From assembly GCF_027912515.1 (NCBI RefSeq), contig NZ_CP115464.1, positions 1,426,001 through 1,490,000 on the forward strand: DNA of 64,000 nt, given 5' to 3'. This document shows positions 36,501 to 44,606 of this stretch, in pieces (within the stretch, counting starts at the first letter, position 1; each line of letters begins with the position of its first letter). Below the pieces are notes generated by a model, which worked only from the letters and a program-made list of their open reading frames with translations, ran no database searches and was not told where the DNA came from. Made by a program: the position numbers and the translations under genes. Origin of the DNA: Brevundimonas sp. NIBR10. Its GTDB lineage: Bacteria; Pseudomonadota; Alphaproteobacteria; Caulobacterales; Caulobacteraceae.

Positions 36501-36898
36501 AGTTCTTCACCGATATCGCCAACCCCGGTGCCTTCACCGAGAACGCCTCCTCGCTGTTCTACCCGCGCGTCCGCTTCACCTCGACGCTCCAGTGGGCACC
36601 GACCGACACCGTGACGGTCAGCTGGATCGCCGACTGGCAGTCGTCGCAAGACATCAGCCAGTTGCGGACCCTGATCCTCAACCTGGACACCCAGCCCCTG
36701 GCCTATCGCGAAAGCGGCAACTTCGTCCGTAACGACTTCAACGTCCGTTACGACCTGACGGACGACGTCACCCTGCGCGCCGGCGTCACCAACGTCTTCG
36801 ACGCCGAGCAGTCGCCGTGGCTGGGAACGACCCTCTACTCGAACTTCGACCCCTACGGTCGTCGCTTCAACGTCGGTCTGAACTGGCGCGTCTGGTAG
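33545..36898 (+). CDS. TonB-dependent outer-membrane receptor
   Basis: This 1117-residue protein has a signal peptide (KRKYLFGTTIIAGMIAASAP, ending FAQ) and the TonB box EVVVTGSRI. The plug domain (~60-190) includes LVDGRRHVGSQAG and GGASSVYGADAVSGVLNFVL. A beta-barrel follows to the terminal FNVGLNWRVW, whose aromatic last residue suits BAM recognition. It is of the long receptor type common in Caulobacterales that takes up oligosaccharides, haem or peptides; the ligand is unknown. Codon choice is extremely biased to C-ending codons, more than in its neighbours, suggesting high expression. It sits between ftsA and ftsZ with its own terminator. Confidence 0.94.
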   Translation: MLLKRKYLFGTTIIAGMIAASAPAFAQTAPAAQDDETQVEEVVVTGSRIRRDPTTAPTPLIQVTQDQLLQTGLSTVIDYLATIPALSNSVVPSDTTGSGLNDGGLSLPNLRSLGTGRTLTLVDGRRHVGSQAGSLAVDIDTIPRLLIQNIEIVTGGASSVYGADAVSGVLNFVLRKDFEGLEVDANYAWINQDGQESKRVSAVIGQNFFDDRLNLYAHAEYEKIDEVLSTDIDWLRRSPTLFGIDADPTAAANGPNDDGKLDNIIIMSNEMRRLDRPRWGSTTLANNQQPSALNEPNVPIASCTAYNAAACYSVDPAKTYWYEGTTARLANFGQRLGNTGASRPLNIGGDGESPVLFATENRIPSSESQRYQVGGTFAVTDSINLYAEAKYITESTIDASQPTFFDVYLADVTAANRVNTLLGTGTFQMRYSDNAFLPANVKAAILANQVVTYNAPTVTAAGTAQATTTNRQWADHRLFGPQRFQDNTRDLQRYVVAMNGSYDSVLFVKNFDWDISYTYGKVENTNIENGVDVERFNWAADSVVDTAGVLGTPGAIVCRAKLIVAQNPTVASGQLADAFRGGDLRNSPTALASINSCQPLNIFGAGNQSQAGLDYVKAFITVNEENQQEDAIASVSGQLWDFWGAGAIGVALGAEYRKETTSGIGRSTTTGDRFLFLNTGADFPEASYDSQEAFAELSIPLIRDSFLGEYAELSGSYRYADYSTVGETEVYGVNFVYRPVSDIAFKTSFNSSIRVPSLGENFSPRSQTFSNGFVDPCSTASITAATLAADIRANRIANCTTLAAAKGLAYDFAGTTGSPDDDYAPLYASGVAGVNGGNPFLQPEESDSFTFSTVFQPRFIPNLDLVLDYYEIEITNVIAAVTAPAAAANCVSGPTLNTAACATIFRNNPAAAGTTAVLRSEAFKVGGTGTTDPIGGFIQGSVNFAKRTVRGLDFTARYSFDTEEMLGRNWGQFNYSLNGSWLIEQKFFTDIANPGAFTENASSLFYPRVRFTSTLQWAPTDTVTVSWIADWQSSQDISQLRTLILNLDTQPLAYRESGNFVRNDFNVRYDLTDDVTLRAGVTNVFDAEQSPWLGTTLYSNFDPYGRRFNVGLNWRVW

Positions 36899-36924
36899 GA
36901 CTTCACGTCCCAAGGATACGGAAA

Positions 36925-36951
36925 GGGCGGCTCTCACGAGCCGCCCTTTTT
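36925..36951 (+). terminator. Intrinsic terminator of the TonB-receptor gene
   Basis: GGGCGGCTC (36925-36933) and GAGCCGCCC (36938-36946) form a perfect 9-bp stem with a TCAC tetraloop, followed by five T. It should insulate ftsZ from read-through of the receptor transcript. Confidence 0.9.
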
Positions 36952-37012
36952 CGTTGAAACCTGTGGATGGACCCAGGCTTGGCCGGTCCTGTGGGGCCTA
37001 TCCTGCGGTCAA

Positions 37013-37114
37013 GGTTAACCTTTTTGCTCGACGCGAGTCCGACTCACCTTAATCGGTAACCTTCCCTTAACGGTGATGGGTGTTTCCTTAACGGGCCCAT
37101 TAACCTTCTGATTC
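37013..37114 (+). promoter_or_regulatory. ftsZ control region with GANTC sites and CtrA-like boxes
   Basis: Three GANTC sites lie before ftsZ: GAGTC 37035, GACTC 37041 and GATTC 37110. TTAA elements include GGTTAACC 37013, GTAA(37056)-N7-TTAAC(37067), which fits the CtrA spacing with one mismatch, and TTAA(37088)-N8-TTAACC(37100). In Caulobacter crescentus ftsZ transcription is known to respond to CcrM methylation/GcrA and to CtrA, so this leader is probably cell-cycle controlled. Site occupancy is inferred. Confidence 0.65.
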
Positions 37115-37171
37115 GGCGGGGCGGATCAGGAGGCCGGTAAGGGGGCAGGGTCGGAAAAGGTCGGTTTCAAA

Positions 37172-38701
37172 ATGTCTCTCTCGCTGGTGCGTCCTCAAGC
37201 CACGGAACTCAAGCCCCGGATCGTCGTCTTCGGCGTCGGTGGCGCAGGCGGCAACGCCGTCAACAACATGATCGACGCCGGCCTTGAAGGGGTCGAGTTC
37301 GTCGTCGCCAACACCGACGCCCAACATCTGTCGTTCGCCAAGACCGACCGCCGCATCCAGCTGGGCGAAACGATCACGCAAGGCCTCGGTGCCGGCGCTC
37401 ACCCCGAGGTCGGCATGAACGCGGCCGAGGAGTCGGCCGACGAAATCCACGCGCACCTCGAAGGCGCGCACATGATCTTCATCACCGCCGGCATGGGCGG
37501 CGGGACCGGCACCGGTGCGGCTCCGATCATCGCCAAATGCGCGCGCGATCGCGGCATCCTGACCGTCGGCGTGGTGACCAAGCCCTTCACCTTCGAAGGC
37601 CGCCACCGCATGCGCCTGGCCGATGCGGGCATCGCCGAGCTGCAACGCTATGTCGATACCCTGATCGTCATCCCGAACCAGAACCTGTTCCGCGTCGCCA
37701 ACGAACGCACCACCTTCGCCGACGCCTTTGCGATGGCCGACCAGGTGCTGCATTCGGGCGTTCGCTCGATCACCGACCTGATGATCCTGCCTGGCCTGAT
37801 CAACCTCGACTTCGCCGACGTCCGCGCCGTCATGTCCGAAATGGGCAAGGCGATGATGGGCACCGGCGAGGCGACCGGCGACGACCGCGCCCTGCTGGCC
37901 GCCCAGAACGCCATCGCGAACCCGCTGCTCGACGAGACGTCGCTGAAGGGCGCCAAGGCCGTTCTGGTCAACATCACCGGCGGGCTGGACATGACCCTGC
38001 TGGAAGTCGACGAGGCCGCCAACGCCATCTCGGCCGAGGTGGACGGCGACGCCAACATCATCTTCGGCGCGGCCTTCGATCCCAATCTAGAAGGCAAGAT
38101 CCGCGTCTCCGTCGTCGCCACCGGCATGGACGAGGTCGGTGCCGTCAAGGCCGAGCCGACCCCGACCAGCGCCTTCCACGACACCCGCCGTCCTGTGGCT
38201 CCCGTCCGTCCCGAGCCGATCCGCCAGGAAGCGCTTCGCCCGGAACCCGTCCGTGCCGAGATGGCCCGCGCGGCCGAGGTCCGTGTCGAACAGGCCCCGA
38301 TCGTCCCGACCTTCCAGCCCACGCCGGAACCCGTCGTCGCGCGCACGCCCGAGCCGGTCATCCACGTCGCCGAGCCCACCCGTGCCCTGGAGCCCATCGT
38401 CGATCCCTGGGTCGAGGCCTTCGAGGCCGATCACGGCCGCAAGGCGACGCCCGCCGCCGCCACCGCCCAGGGCGAACTCTATATGGAGCGTCAGGCCGCC
38501 GAGCCCGCCTATGACGATCGCGATCATCGCAAGTCGGGCTGGAGCCTGTTCGGCTCCAAGAAGCCGCGCGCCCAGTCCAACTACGTCGCCCCCGCCGCGC
38601 CCCAGATGCGCCAGACCGGATCGGCCCAGGCCGCGCCTGAACTGTCGGCCGAGGAAGACGACCTGGAAATCCCATCCTTCCTGCGACGCCTGGCCAACTA
38701 G
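37172..38701 (+). CDS. ftsZ: Cell division GTPase FtsZ
   Basis: This 509-residue tubulin homologue forms the Z-ring. The GTPase core (residues ~15-330) has [13 protein letters not shown], the signature [17 protein letters not shown], and the synergy region [21 protein letters not shown] long Pro/Glu/Ala linker (~330-490), as in other Caulobacterales, leads to the conserved tail [12 protein letters not shown] that binds FtsA and FzlC-type partners. Length is near that of C. crescentus FtsZ. A terminator at 38742 follows. Confidence 0.97.
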   Translation: MSLSLVRPQATELKPRIVVFGVGGAGGNAVNNMIDAGLEGVEFVVANTDAQHLSFAKTDRRIQLGETITQGLGAGAHPEVGMNAAEESADEIHAHLEGAHMIFITAGMGGGTGTGAAPIIAKCARDRGILTVGVVTKPFTFEGRHRMRLADAGIAELQRYVDTLIVIPNQNLFRVANERTTFADAFAMADQVLHSGVRSITDLMILPGLINLDFADVRAVMSEMGKAMMGTGEATGDDRALLAAQNAIANPLLDETSLKGAKAVLVNITGGLDMTLLEVDEAANAISAEVDGDANIIFGAAFDPNLEGKIRVSVVATGMDEVGAVKAEPTPTSAFHDTRRPVAPVRPEPIRQEALRPEPVRAEMARAAEVRVEQAPIVPTFQPTPEPVVARTPEPVIHVAEPTRALEPIVDPWVEAFEADHGRKATPAAATAQGELYMERQAAEPAYDDRDHRKSGWSLFGSKKPRAQSNYVAPAAPQMRQTGSAQAAPELSAEEDDLEIPSFLRRLAN

Positions 38702-38741
38702 CTTCGCTGCCAACGGGCAACGAGCAACAGGCAACAGAAGG

Positions 38742-38767
38742 GGCGGTCCGCAGGGGCCGCCTTTTTT
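38742..38767 (+). terminator. Intrinsic terminator of ftsZ
   Basis: GGCGGTCC (38742-38749) and GGGCCGCC (38754-38761) pair with one G-U, followed by six T. It lies directly before repeat element B. Confidence 0.8.
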
Positions 38768-38770
38768 GCG

Positions 38771-38913
38771 TCTCCCTCCCCCGGAGTGGGGAGGGACGGC
38801 GAAGCGAAGCGAAGCCCGGGTGGGGCCGTGTGAACCACCACGACCTCCTTTGCGGCACACTTCCCCAGCCTGATCGCTGCGCGATCTTCCCTCCCCACTT
38901 CGGGGGAGGGAGA
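38771..38913. repeat. Palindromic repeat element B (143 bp), family 1
   Basis: The 26-bp terminal inverted repeats (38771-38796 and 38888-38913) agree at 25 positions and share the TCCCTCCCC...GGGGAGGGA arm of element A at 21528. An inner GGGTGGGGCCGTGTG segment has its degraded partner CACACTTCCCC. It fills most of the ftsZ-lpxC gap. No gene is inside. Confidence 0.8.
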
Positions 38914-38932
38914 CGAAACAATCCGAAACCTG

Positions 38933-38971
38933 ACTTTGGTTTCCGTCTGGTCGCATAGGCGATACCAAAGT
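38933..38971. promoter_or_regulatory. Dyad in the lpxC leader
   Basis: ACTTTGGT (38933-38940) and ACCAAAGT (38964-38971) are perfect complements around a 23-nt loop, ending 46 bases before the lpxC start. It may be an operator or leader hairpin. Nothing else identifies it. Confidence 0.35.
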
Positions 38972-39016
38972 GTCATCGGCGGCTCCCCCTCGCCGCCCGC
39001 ACGAGAGTTCCCCACT

Positions 39017-39916
39017 TTGCCGCTGCGTCCCGATCATCACGAACGGACCATCGTCGCCCCTGCGATCTGCGCGGGCGTGGGCGTGCACACGGGCCAGCGG
39101 GTGCGTCTGGCCATCCGTCCGGCCGCGCCGGACACGGGTATCGTCTTCGTCCGCACCGACATCACCGACCGCGACAACCGCATCCCCGTCTCGGGCGAGG
39201 CGGTCATTGACGCCCGCCTGAACACCATGATCGAGAATGCGGCGGGCGTGCGCCTGTCGACGATCGAGCATCTGATGGCGGCGTTCTGCGCGCTCGGCAT
39301 CTCCAACGCCGTGGTCGAGGTCGATGGGCCCGAACTGCCGATCCTGGACGGTTCGGCCCTGCAGTTCGTGCAGTTGCTGGACCGCGCGGGTTTCCGGCCC
39401 CAGTCCATGCCGGTCCGCTACATCGAGATCCTGGAGCCGATCCACGTGACCGACGGCGACAAGCACGCGGCCCTGTATCCGTGCGACCGCTACGAGATGC
39501 GGTTCGAGATCGACTTCGACAACACCGTGATCGGCAACCAGGTCGTGGACTTCGTCGTCGACGAGGAAACGTTCCGCTCCGACATCATGGCCGCCCGCAC
39601 CTTTGGTTTTGCCCATGAGGTCGAGGCCCTGCGTCAGGCCGGCCTGGCCCGTGGCGGCAGCCTCGAGAACGCCGTGGTCATCGACGGGGACGACATCCTG
39701 AACCCGGGCGGCCTGCGGATGGAACGCGAGTTCGTGAAGCACAAGGCGCTGGACGCGATCGGCGACCTGTACGTCCTGGGCGCGCCCCTGCTGGGCCGGT
39801 ACGAAGGCTACAAGGGCGGCCACGCCCTTAACAACCTGCTGGTCCGCGAACTGCTGGCCAACCCCCAGAGCTGGCGCGAGACCGTCCGCGTGCCGGAACT
39901 GGCGCGGGTGGGGTAA
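39017..39916 (+). CDS. lpxC: UDP-3-O-acyl-N-acetylglucosamine deacetylase
   Basis: This ~300-residue zinc amidase catalyses the committed step of lipid A synthesis. The N-terminal IVAPAICAGVGVHTGQRVRL is typical. Zinc/catalytic motifs are STIEHLMAAFCALG (His), and EFVKHKALDAIGDLYVLG (His and Asp). No ATG precedes the homologous part; TTG 39017 is chosen because GAGAG lies ten bases upstream and the product then begins MPLRPDHHERTIVAP. A farther TTG at 38936 is possible but overlaps the leader dyad. Confidence 0.93.
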   Translation: MPLRPDHHERTIVAPAICAGVGVHTGQRVRLAIRPAAPDTGIVFVRTDITDRDNRIPVSGEAVIDARLNTMIENAAGVRLSTIEHLMAAFCALGISNAVVEVDGPELPILDGSALQFVQLLDRAGFRPQSMPVRYIEILEPIHVTDGDKHAALYPCDRYEMRFEIDFDNTVIGNQVVDFVVDEETFRSDIMAARTFGFAHEVEALRQAGLARGGSLENAVVIDGDDILNPGGLRMEREFVKHKALDAIGDLYVLGAPLLGRYEGYKGGHALNNLLVRELLANPQSWRETVRVPELARVG

Positions 39917-39922
39917 AGGCTG

Positions 39923-39945
39923 TCCCTCTCCCTATGTAAGAGGGA
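39923..39945. repeat. Short hairpin between convergent lpxC and pgeF
   Basis: TCCCTCT (39923-39929) and AGAGGGA (39939-39945) form a 7-bp stem ending at the first base before the pgeF stop codon. The arm resembles the end of repeat element C (46888). It may be a solo arm and may terminate both transcripts, though no T-run is present. Confidence 0.45.
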
Positions 39946-40725
39946 TCAACTCATCGAGATCGCACTCATCAACCGTCCGAAATCCGGCTCCCCACGCTGG
40001 AACGCCCGGCGGTTGGAGAAGAACCGCGCCTCATCCGCACAGGTGTCGTCGCCGGTCCACGCCGCCTCGCCGATCCCCGCCTGTTCCAGCCGTCCCAGCA
40101 CGAAGCCCGGCAGGTCGAACATCCGCTTGTCCGCCGCCATGCCAGGCATGAAGAACCGCGCGCTGTCCGGATCGACGCTCTCGAACCGTTCCTGGAAGTC
40201 CGCCCCGACCTCGTAGGAGGCTTGGGCAATGCAGGGGCCGACGACGGCGACGGTGCGCTCCGGGCGCGCGCCGAGCGCCGACATGGCCGCGACCGCGCTC
40301 TGCACCACCCCACCCAGCGCCCCCTTCCAGCCCGCGTGGACGGCCGCGACCACCCCGGCCTCGGCGTCCGCCAGCAGCACCGGCGCGCAGTCGGCGGTCA
40401 GGACGGCGCAGATGACGCCGGGCGTCGCGGTGGCCACCGCATCACCTTCGGGCCGGTCGCCGCGCCACGGCCCTTCCGCGACACGGGTGATGGCCGAATG
40501 GATCTGGTAACAGGCGGCCAGGTCGTCTGGACCGCCGCCGAAGGTCTGCGCGATCCGGCGGCGGTTCTCCTCAACGGCCGCGATGTCGTCGCTGGACCCC
40601 AGGCCGGTGTTCAGACTGTCGAAGATCCCGGTGGAAAACCCGCCCCGTCGCGTGAAGAACCCGTGGCGAACCCCGGCCTTCGTCAGTAGCGGATGAGTGA
40701 TCGGTTCAGGCAGGGCAGGGGTCAT
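39946..40725 (-). CDS. pgeF: PgeF/YfiH-type laccase-domain protein
   Basis: This 259-residue copper/zinc-binding fold has the family's metal site in CYQIHSA, LTADCAPVLLAD and AVHAGWKGALGGVV. Members were called multicopper polyphenol oxidases; current work assigns purine nucleoside phosphorylase/deaminase or a peptidoglycan-editing role. A wall role would suit the neighbourhood. ATG 40725 overlaps the stop of the upstream methyltransferase by 4 bp. Confidence 0.9.
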   Translation of the reverse strand: MTPALPEPITHPLLTKAGVRHGFFTRRGGFSTGIFDSLNTGLGSSDDIAAVEENRRRIAQTFGGGPDDLAACYQIHSAITRVAEGPWRGDRPEGDAVATATPGVICAVLTADCAPVLLADAEAGVVAAVHAGWKGALGGVVQSAVAAMSALGARPERTVAVVGPCIAQASYEVGADFQERFESVDPDSARFFMPGMAADKRMFDLPGFVLGRLEQAGIGEAAWTGDDTCADEARFFSNRRAFQRGEPDFGRLMSAISMS

Positions 40726-41795
40726 GTCTCGAATCCCGGCACGGACAGGGCGGCGGGCGCGAAGATCGCACAGGCCTTGAACAACGTCCCCATTTCGTCG
40801 TCGGCGATCAAGCGGTTCATCTGGCGGTCCAGCAGGGCCGCGCCGTCCGGTCGGGCTTCCTTCAGCCGGGCGGCCCGGACCTCGATCCCCATGGCACGAA
40901 GAAGGTCGCCCTGGCCGATGCAGGCGGTGGTTCCGGCACCGGCCGTCGCAGCGGCGGCCAGGACGGCGGGAAAATCGGCCCACTGGGTCAGGTCGGCCTC
41001 GCCGGGGCCGACGAGCGGGTCCACCGCCTTGTGCCGGCTCAGGGCCTGGAGGGTGTCGCCCGGCCCCGGCGTGTCGCGGCCATAGTCGATCAGCAGGGCC
41101 GCACCCGTGGCCTGGACCAGCAGGGCGGCGCAGTCCCGGCCGAACTGGGCCTGATGCGGCGAGGTCTCGACGACCTGGCCGATCTCGACGGGGTAGGGGG
41201 GCGGGGTGAAACCCGCCGGGGCTGCCGTCAGGCCGAAGATCAGGTCGCCGGCCTCATCGACCCCGACGCAGCGCTCGGCCCAGCCCTCGGCGGTCCTCAT
41301 GAACTGGCGCACCGGCAGGCAATCCAGCATTTCGTTGGCGACGAGGATCACGGGCGCGTCGGCGTCGATGGCATCGAGTGACGCCACCCAGCGCGGCGTC
41401 AGGGCAGCGCCCTCCAGCCGCTGCGCCTGGGCGTCCCTCAGGACCGGGCTGGGTTCGATCAGGATCAGGTCGCAGGCCTCCAGGAACCCCGGCGCGCGCC
41501 GGGCGGTCCTCAGGATGTCGTCCATCAGGGTGCCGTCGCCGGGCCCGACCTCGACCAGGGTGAACCGCGCAGGGCTTCCCAGCCGGCGCCAGATCTCGGC
41601 GGCCCACAGGCAGACCAGTTCGCCGAACATCTGACTGACCATCGGCGCGGTGATGAAGTCGCCGTCGACGCCCAGGCCCGGCCGGGTGGCGTAATAGCCT
41701 TCCTGAGGATCATGCAGACAGCGCAGCACATAGTCGGCGACCGTCATTGGTCCGGTCAGGACGATCTCGCGGACCAGTCTCGCCTTCAGGCTCAC
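40722..41795 (-). CDS. MidA/NDUFAF7-type SAM-dependent methyltransferase
   Basis: This 357-residue protein has the class I SAM motif LVEVGPGDGTLMDDIL and the N-terminal family block DPQEGYYATRPGLGVDGDFITAP. The eukaryotic homologue NDUFAF7 methylates an arginine of a complex I subunit, so a complex I assembly role is plausible. GTG 41795 overlaps the lgt stop (GTGA). Together lgt, midA and pgeF form a tightly coupled three-gene operon. Confidence 0.88.
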   Translation of the reverse strand: MSLKARLVREIVLTGPMTVADYVLRCLHDPQEGYYATRPGLGVDGDFITAPMVSQMFGELVCLWAAEIWRRLGSPARFTLVEVGPGDGTLMDDILRTARRAPGFLEACDLILIEPSPVLRDAQAQRLEGAALTPRWVASLDAIDADAPVILVANEMLDCLPVRQFMRTAEGWAERCVGVDEAGDLIFGLTAAPAGFTPPPYPVEIGQVVETSPHQAQFGRDCAALLVQATGAALLIDYGRDTPGPGDTLQALSRHKAVDPLVGPGEADLTQWADFPAVLAAAATAGAGTTACIGQGDLLRAMGIEVRAARLKEARPDGAALLDRQMNRLIADDEMGTLFKACAIFAPAALSVPGFET

Positions 41796-42685
41796 GTCGC
41801 CGTGGGTTCCGCTTCGGGCTCCGCGACCGGTGCCGTCTTCCACGCCCGCCAGATCAGCCAGCCGCCGATGGCGATCATCGGCACGGACAACAGGATGCCC
41901 ATGGTCAGGCCGAGCGGCAGGTTGTCCAGCCCGACATCGGGCTGGCGCACATTCTCCAGCACGATCCGCGACAGGCCGTATCCGACCAGGAACAGGCCGG
42001 TGACATAGCCGGGCTTGGCCAGCAGCCGGAATTTCCAGATCGCCAGCGACAGCAGGCCGAACAGCAGCAGCCCCTCAAGACCCGCTTCGTACAGTTGGCT
42101 GGGGTGACGCGGCACGTCGCCGGCCGGGCATATCCCGTAGGTCGAAAGGATACGATCGTTGCAGAAGCGGATGGCCCAGGGGACGGTCGTCTCGCGGCCC
42201 CACAGCTCGCCGTTGATGAAGTTGGCCATGCGGCCGAAGAAGATGCCGATCGGCGCGGTGGCCAGGGCCATGTCGCCGACGCTGAGGGTGGACAGCTTGT
42301 TCTTCCAGGCGAACCACAGAACGGCGGCGGTACAGCCCAGCAGGCCGCCGTGGAACGACATCCCGCCGGTCCACAGCTGGAACAGCTCCAGCCGCTCGCC
42401 CCAGCTGTCGCCGGTAAACAGCTGCAGATACATGACCGGCTTGTAGAACAGGGCGTATCCGAACCGGCCGCCCAGGATGATGCCGAGCGTGATCCACAGC
42501 ACCAGGTCGTCCAGCTGGACCGTCGTGATCGGCGGCTTCTTCGGTGCCCAAAGGCTGTTTCGCTTGATCAGGACGCCGGCGTACCACCAGCCCAGCACGA
42601 TGCCGGCGACATAGGCCAGGGCGTACCAGCGGATCGGCAGCGGCCCCAGCTGGATCAGGACCGGGTCGAACTCGGGGAAGATCAC
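41792..42685 (-). CDS. lgt: Prolipoprotein diacylglyceryl transferase
   Basis: This 297-residue inner-membrane enzyme transfers diacylglycerol to the lipobox cysteine of prolipoproteins. Seven hydrophobic segments are visible. The Lgt signature is GIFFGRMANFINGELWGRET (catalytic Arg and Asn region), and the substrate-side HGGLLG follows MSFH. Length is normal. It is first in the lgt-midA-pgeF operon. Several lipoprotein-like products in the window would use it. Confidence 0.95.
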   Translation of the reverse strand: MIFPEFDPVLIQLGPLPIRWYALAYVAGIVLGWWYAGVLIKRNSLWAPKKPPITTVQLDDLVLWITLGIILGGRFGYALFYKPVMYLQLFTGDSWGERLELFQLWTGGMSFHGGLLGCTAAVLWFAWKNKLSTLSVGDMALATAPIGIFFGRMANFINGELWGRETTVPWAIRFCNDRILSTYGICPAGDVPRHPSQLYEAGLEGLLLFGLLSLAIWKFRLLAKPGYVTGLFLVGYGLSRIVLENVRQPDVGLDNLPLGLTMGILLSVPMIAIGGWLIWRAWKTAPVAEPEAEPTAT

Positions 42686-42839
42686 GAACGCAGGCTCCGC
42701 GCGGCTTGGCCCCGTCGTTTAGCAAGCGGCCCCTCGTAAAGCCATCCGGGTGAACGCCATGGCGACATCCATGATCTCGATTTCGACACGACGCAGGCTA
42801 TAAGTCGCATCGACGGAAAGGTTTCGTTCACCATATCGC

Positions 42840-42875
42840 GTAAACCTTCCTTAACCACGGCCGCCCGCCCGAGTC
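42840..42875 (+). promoter_or_regulatory. CtrA-like box and GANTC site upstream of ubiK
   Basis: GTAA(42840)-N7-TTAACC(42851) has the CtrA spacing with one mismatch, followed by GAGTC at 42871, a CcrM site, 20 bases before the start codon. The same two elements occur before ftsZ. Cell-cycle control is inferred. Confidence 0.45.
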
Positions 42876-42894
42876 GGTGGCCACGGAGACCGCC

Positions 42895-43185
42895 ATGCAG
42901 ACCCGCAACCCGATCCTCGACGAGTTCGCCAAGATCACCACCGGCGCCATGGGCCTGGCCCAGGCCGCGGGCGAAGAGGCCAAGGCCGCCTTCCGCAGCC
43001 AGACCGACCGCGTTGCCGCGGAGCTGGACCTGGTGCGCCGCGACGAATTCGACGCCCTGAAGGCCGAGGTCGCGGCCCTGCGCAACCAGTTGACCGTCCT
43101 CAACGCCGCCTTTGCCGCCAAGGCGAAGAAGCCTGCCACGGGAACCTCCACAGGCGGAACTCCCGCTGAGGACGCAGCGGGTTGA
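42895..43185 (+). CDS. ubiK: UbiK/BMFP-type accessory protein
   Basis: This 96-residue coiled-coil protein begins MQTRNPILDEFAKITTGAMG. A helical region DLVRRDEFDALKAEVAALRN is typical of the BMFP/DUF526 family, where UbiK supports aerobic ubiquinone synthesis and binds membranes. The tail is Ala/Gly/Thr-rich. ATG 42895 has CGGAGA just upstream. Confidence 0.85.
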   Translation: MQTRNPILDEFAKITTGAMGLAQAAGEEAKAAFRSQTDRVAAELDLVRRDEFDALKAEVAALRNQLTVLNAAFAAKAKKPATGTSTGGTPAEDAAG

Positions 43186-43264
43186 GCCGAATCCGCGAAC
43201 ACGTTTACCGTAATCTGGAGGGGCGTGACTCGCGTTCCCTCTCACACGCCGCTGGAACCGACCT

Positions 43265-43768
43265 ATGAACGCACTGGGCCCCGAAGAGGTCGACGTTCCC
43301 TACGATCCGCTGGACGTGGTCGAACACGTGCTGAACGCGGAGAACCTGCCGTTCGACCGCACGGACGACGGCGACCTGGCCTTCGCCCTGGCCGGCGACT
43401 GGAAGGATTACGAGCTGTGGTTCGCCTGGCGGCCCGAGGGCGACTGCCTTCAGCTGTGCTGCGCGCTGGACCTGCGGGCCACCAAGTCGCGTCGCAACGC
43501 CGCCTATGAACTGGTCAGCCTGGTCAACCAGCGCGCCTGGATGGGCCATTTCGAGGTCTGGTCCGAGGACGGCGAGATCGTCTTCCGCCACTCCCTGGCC
43601 CTGCCGCACGGCGAACGCCCGACCCTGGCCCAGGCCGCCTCGATGATCGACGCGGCGGTGGAGACGGCGGATCGCTACTATCCCGCCTTCGACTTCATGA
43701 TCCGCGGCAACAAGAAGCCGCAGGAGGCGATCGACTCCTGCCTGTTCGAGACCGTCGGCACGGCGTGA
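43265..43768 (+). CDS. YbjN-domain protein
   Basis: This 167-residue YbjN/type III chaperone-like fold has NLPFDRTDDGDLAFALAGDW with AWMGHFEVW and a C-terminal helical PAFDFMIRGNKKPQEAI. Homologues in alphaproteobacteria are conserved single-copy genes beside proC; the function is unsettled. Its TGA overlaps the proC GTG (GTGA). Confidence 0.88.
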   Translation: MNALGPEEVDVPYDPLDVVEHVLNAENLPFDRTDDGDLAFALAGDWKDYELWFAWRPEGDCLQLCCALDLRATKSRRNAAYELVSLVNQRAWMGHFEVWSEDGEIVFRHSLALPHGERPTLAQAASMIDAAVETADRYYPAFDFMIRGNKKPQEAIDSCLFETVGTA

Positions 43769-44562
43769 TCGCGCCGGACGCCCCCGTCGTTCTGGTCGGC
43801 TGCGGCCGGCTCGGCTCGGCCATCGTCGAGGGCTGGCTGGCGACGGGGTTCGACCCGCGCCGCCTGATCATCCTCAGCCCCTCGTCCAAGCCCGTCGCCG
43901 AGGCCGCCGCCCTGCGCGGGGCCCGGCTGAACCCCGACCGATCAGCGCTGGCCGAGGCGGGCGCTGTGGTCCTCGCGGTCAAGCCCGCCCTGTGGCGCTC
44001 GGTCGCCGAGGGCCTGTCCGACGCTTTCGATCCGGGAGCGGTGATCGTCTCGGTCATGGCCGGGGTCCGCGACGAGGCGATTTCAGAGGCCTTCCTCGGC
44101 CGGTCGGTGGCGCGGGTCATGCCGACCACCGGCGTGGCGACGGGGCAGGGGGTGGCGGCCATCTATGCCGCCAACCGCAATGCGCGCGAGGCGGCCCACG
44201 CGTTGTTCGACCCCCTGGCCGACACCGTCGATCTGGATCAGGAAGTCCTGATCGACGTCGCCACCGCCGTCGCCGGCTCCGGCCCCGCCTACGTCCACGC
44301 CTTCACCCGCGCCCTGGCCGAGGCGGGGGAGGCGCAGGGGCTGGACGCGGACAGCGCGCTCAGGCTGGCGCGCGGGGCCGTTCGCTCGGCGGCCTCGGCC
44401 GATCCGGCGACGCCGCTCGGCGACCTCATCGCCCGCGTCGCCTCGCCCGGCGGCACCACGGAAGCGGGGCTGAAAGCGCTGGCGAATGGGCGGGCGTTGG
44501 ACGCATCGGTTGAGGCGGCGGTAACGGCGGCGCTGGCGCGGGCGCGCGAGCTGGCGCGGTAG
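43765..44562 (+). CDS. proC: Pyrroline-5-carboxylate reductase
   Basis: This 265-residue NAD(P)H enzyme catalyses the last step of proline synthesis. The Rossmann motif is VLVGCGRLGSAIVEGW. The substrate/oligomer part GSGPAYVHAFTRALAEAGEA and the signature VASPGGTTEAGLKAL are present. Length is normal. It is translationally coupled to ybjN. Confidence 0.94.
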   Translation: MIAPDAPVVLVGCGRLGSAIVEGWLATGFDPRRLIILSPSSKPVAEAAALRGARLNPDRSALAEAGAVVLAVKPALWRSVAEGLSDAFDPGAVIVSVMAGVRDEAISEAFLGRSVARVMPTTGVATGQGVAAIYAANRNAREAAHALFDPLADTVDLDQEVLIDVATAVAGSGPAYVHAFTRALAEAGEAQGLDADSALRLARGAVRSAASADPATPLGDLIARVASPGGTTEAGLKALANGRALDASVEAAVTAALARARELAR

Positions 44563-44606
44563 TCGCGGGACGCTTCGTTCAAACCGACGTCAACGGCCGG
44601 TCAGGC

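Noticed and set aside
38087..39823. 578-codon minus-strand frame
   Set aside because: Spans ftsZ, repeat B and lpxC in antisense; no motifs.
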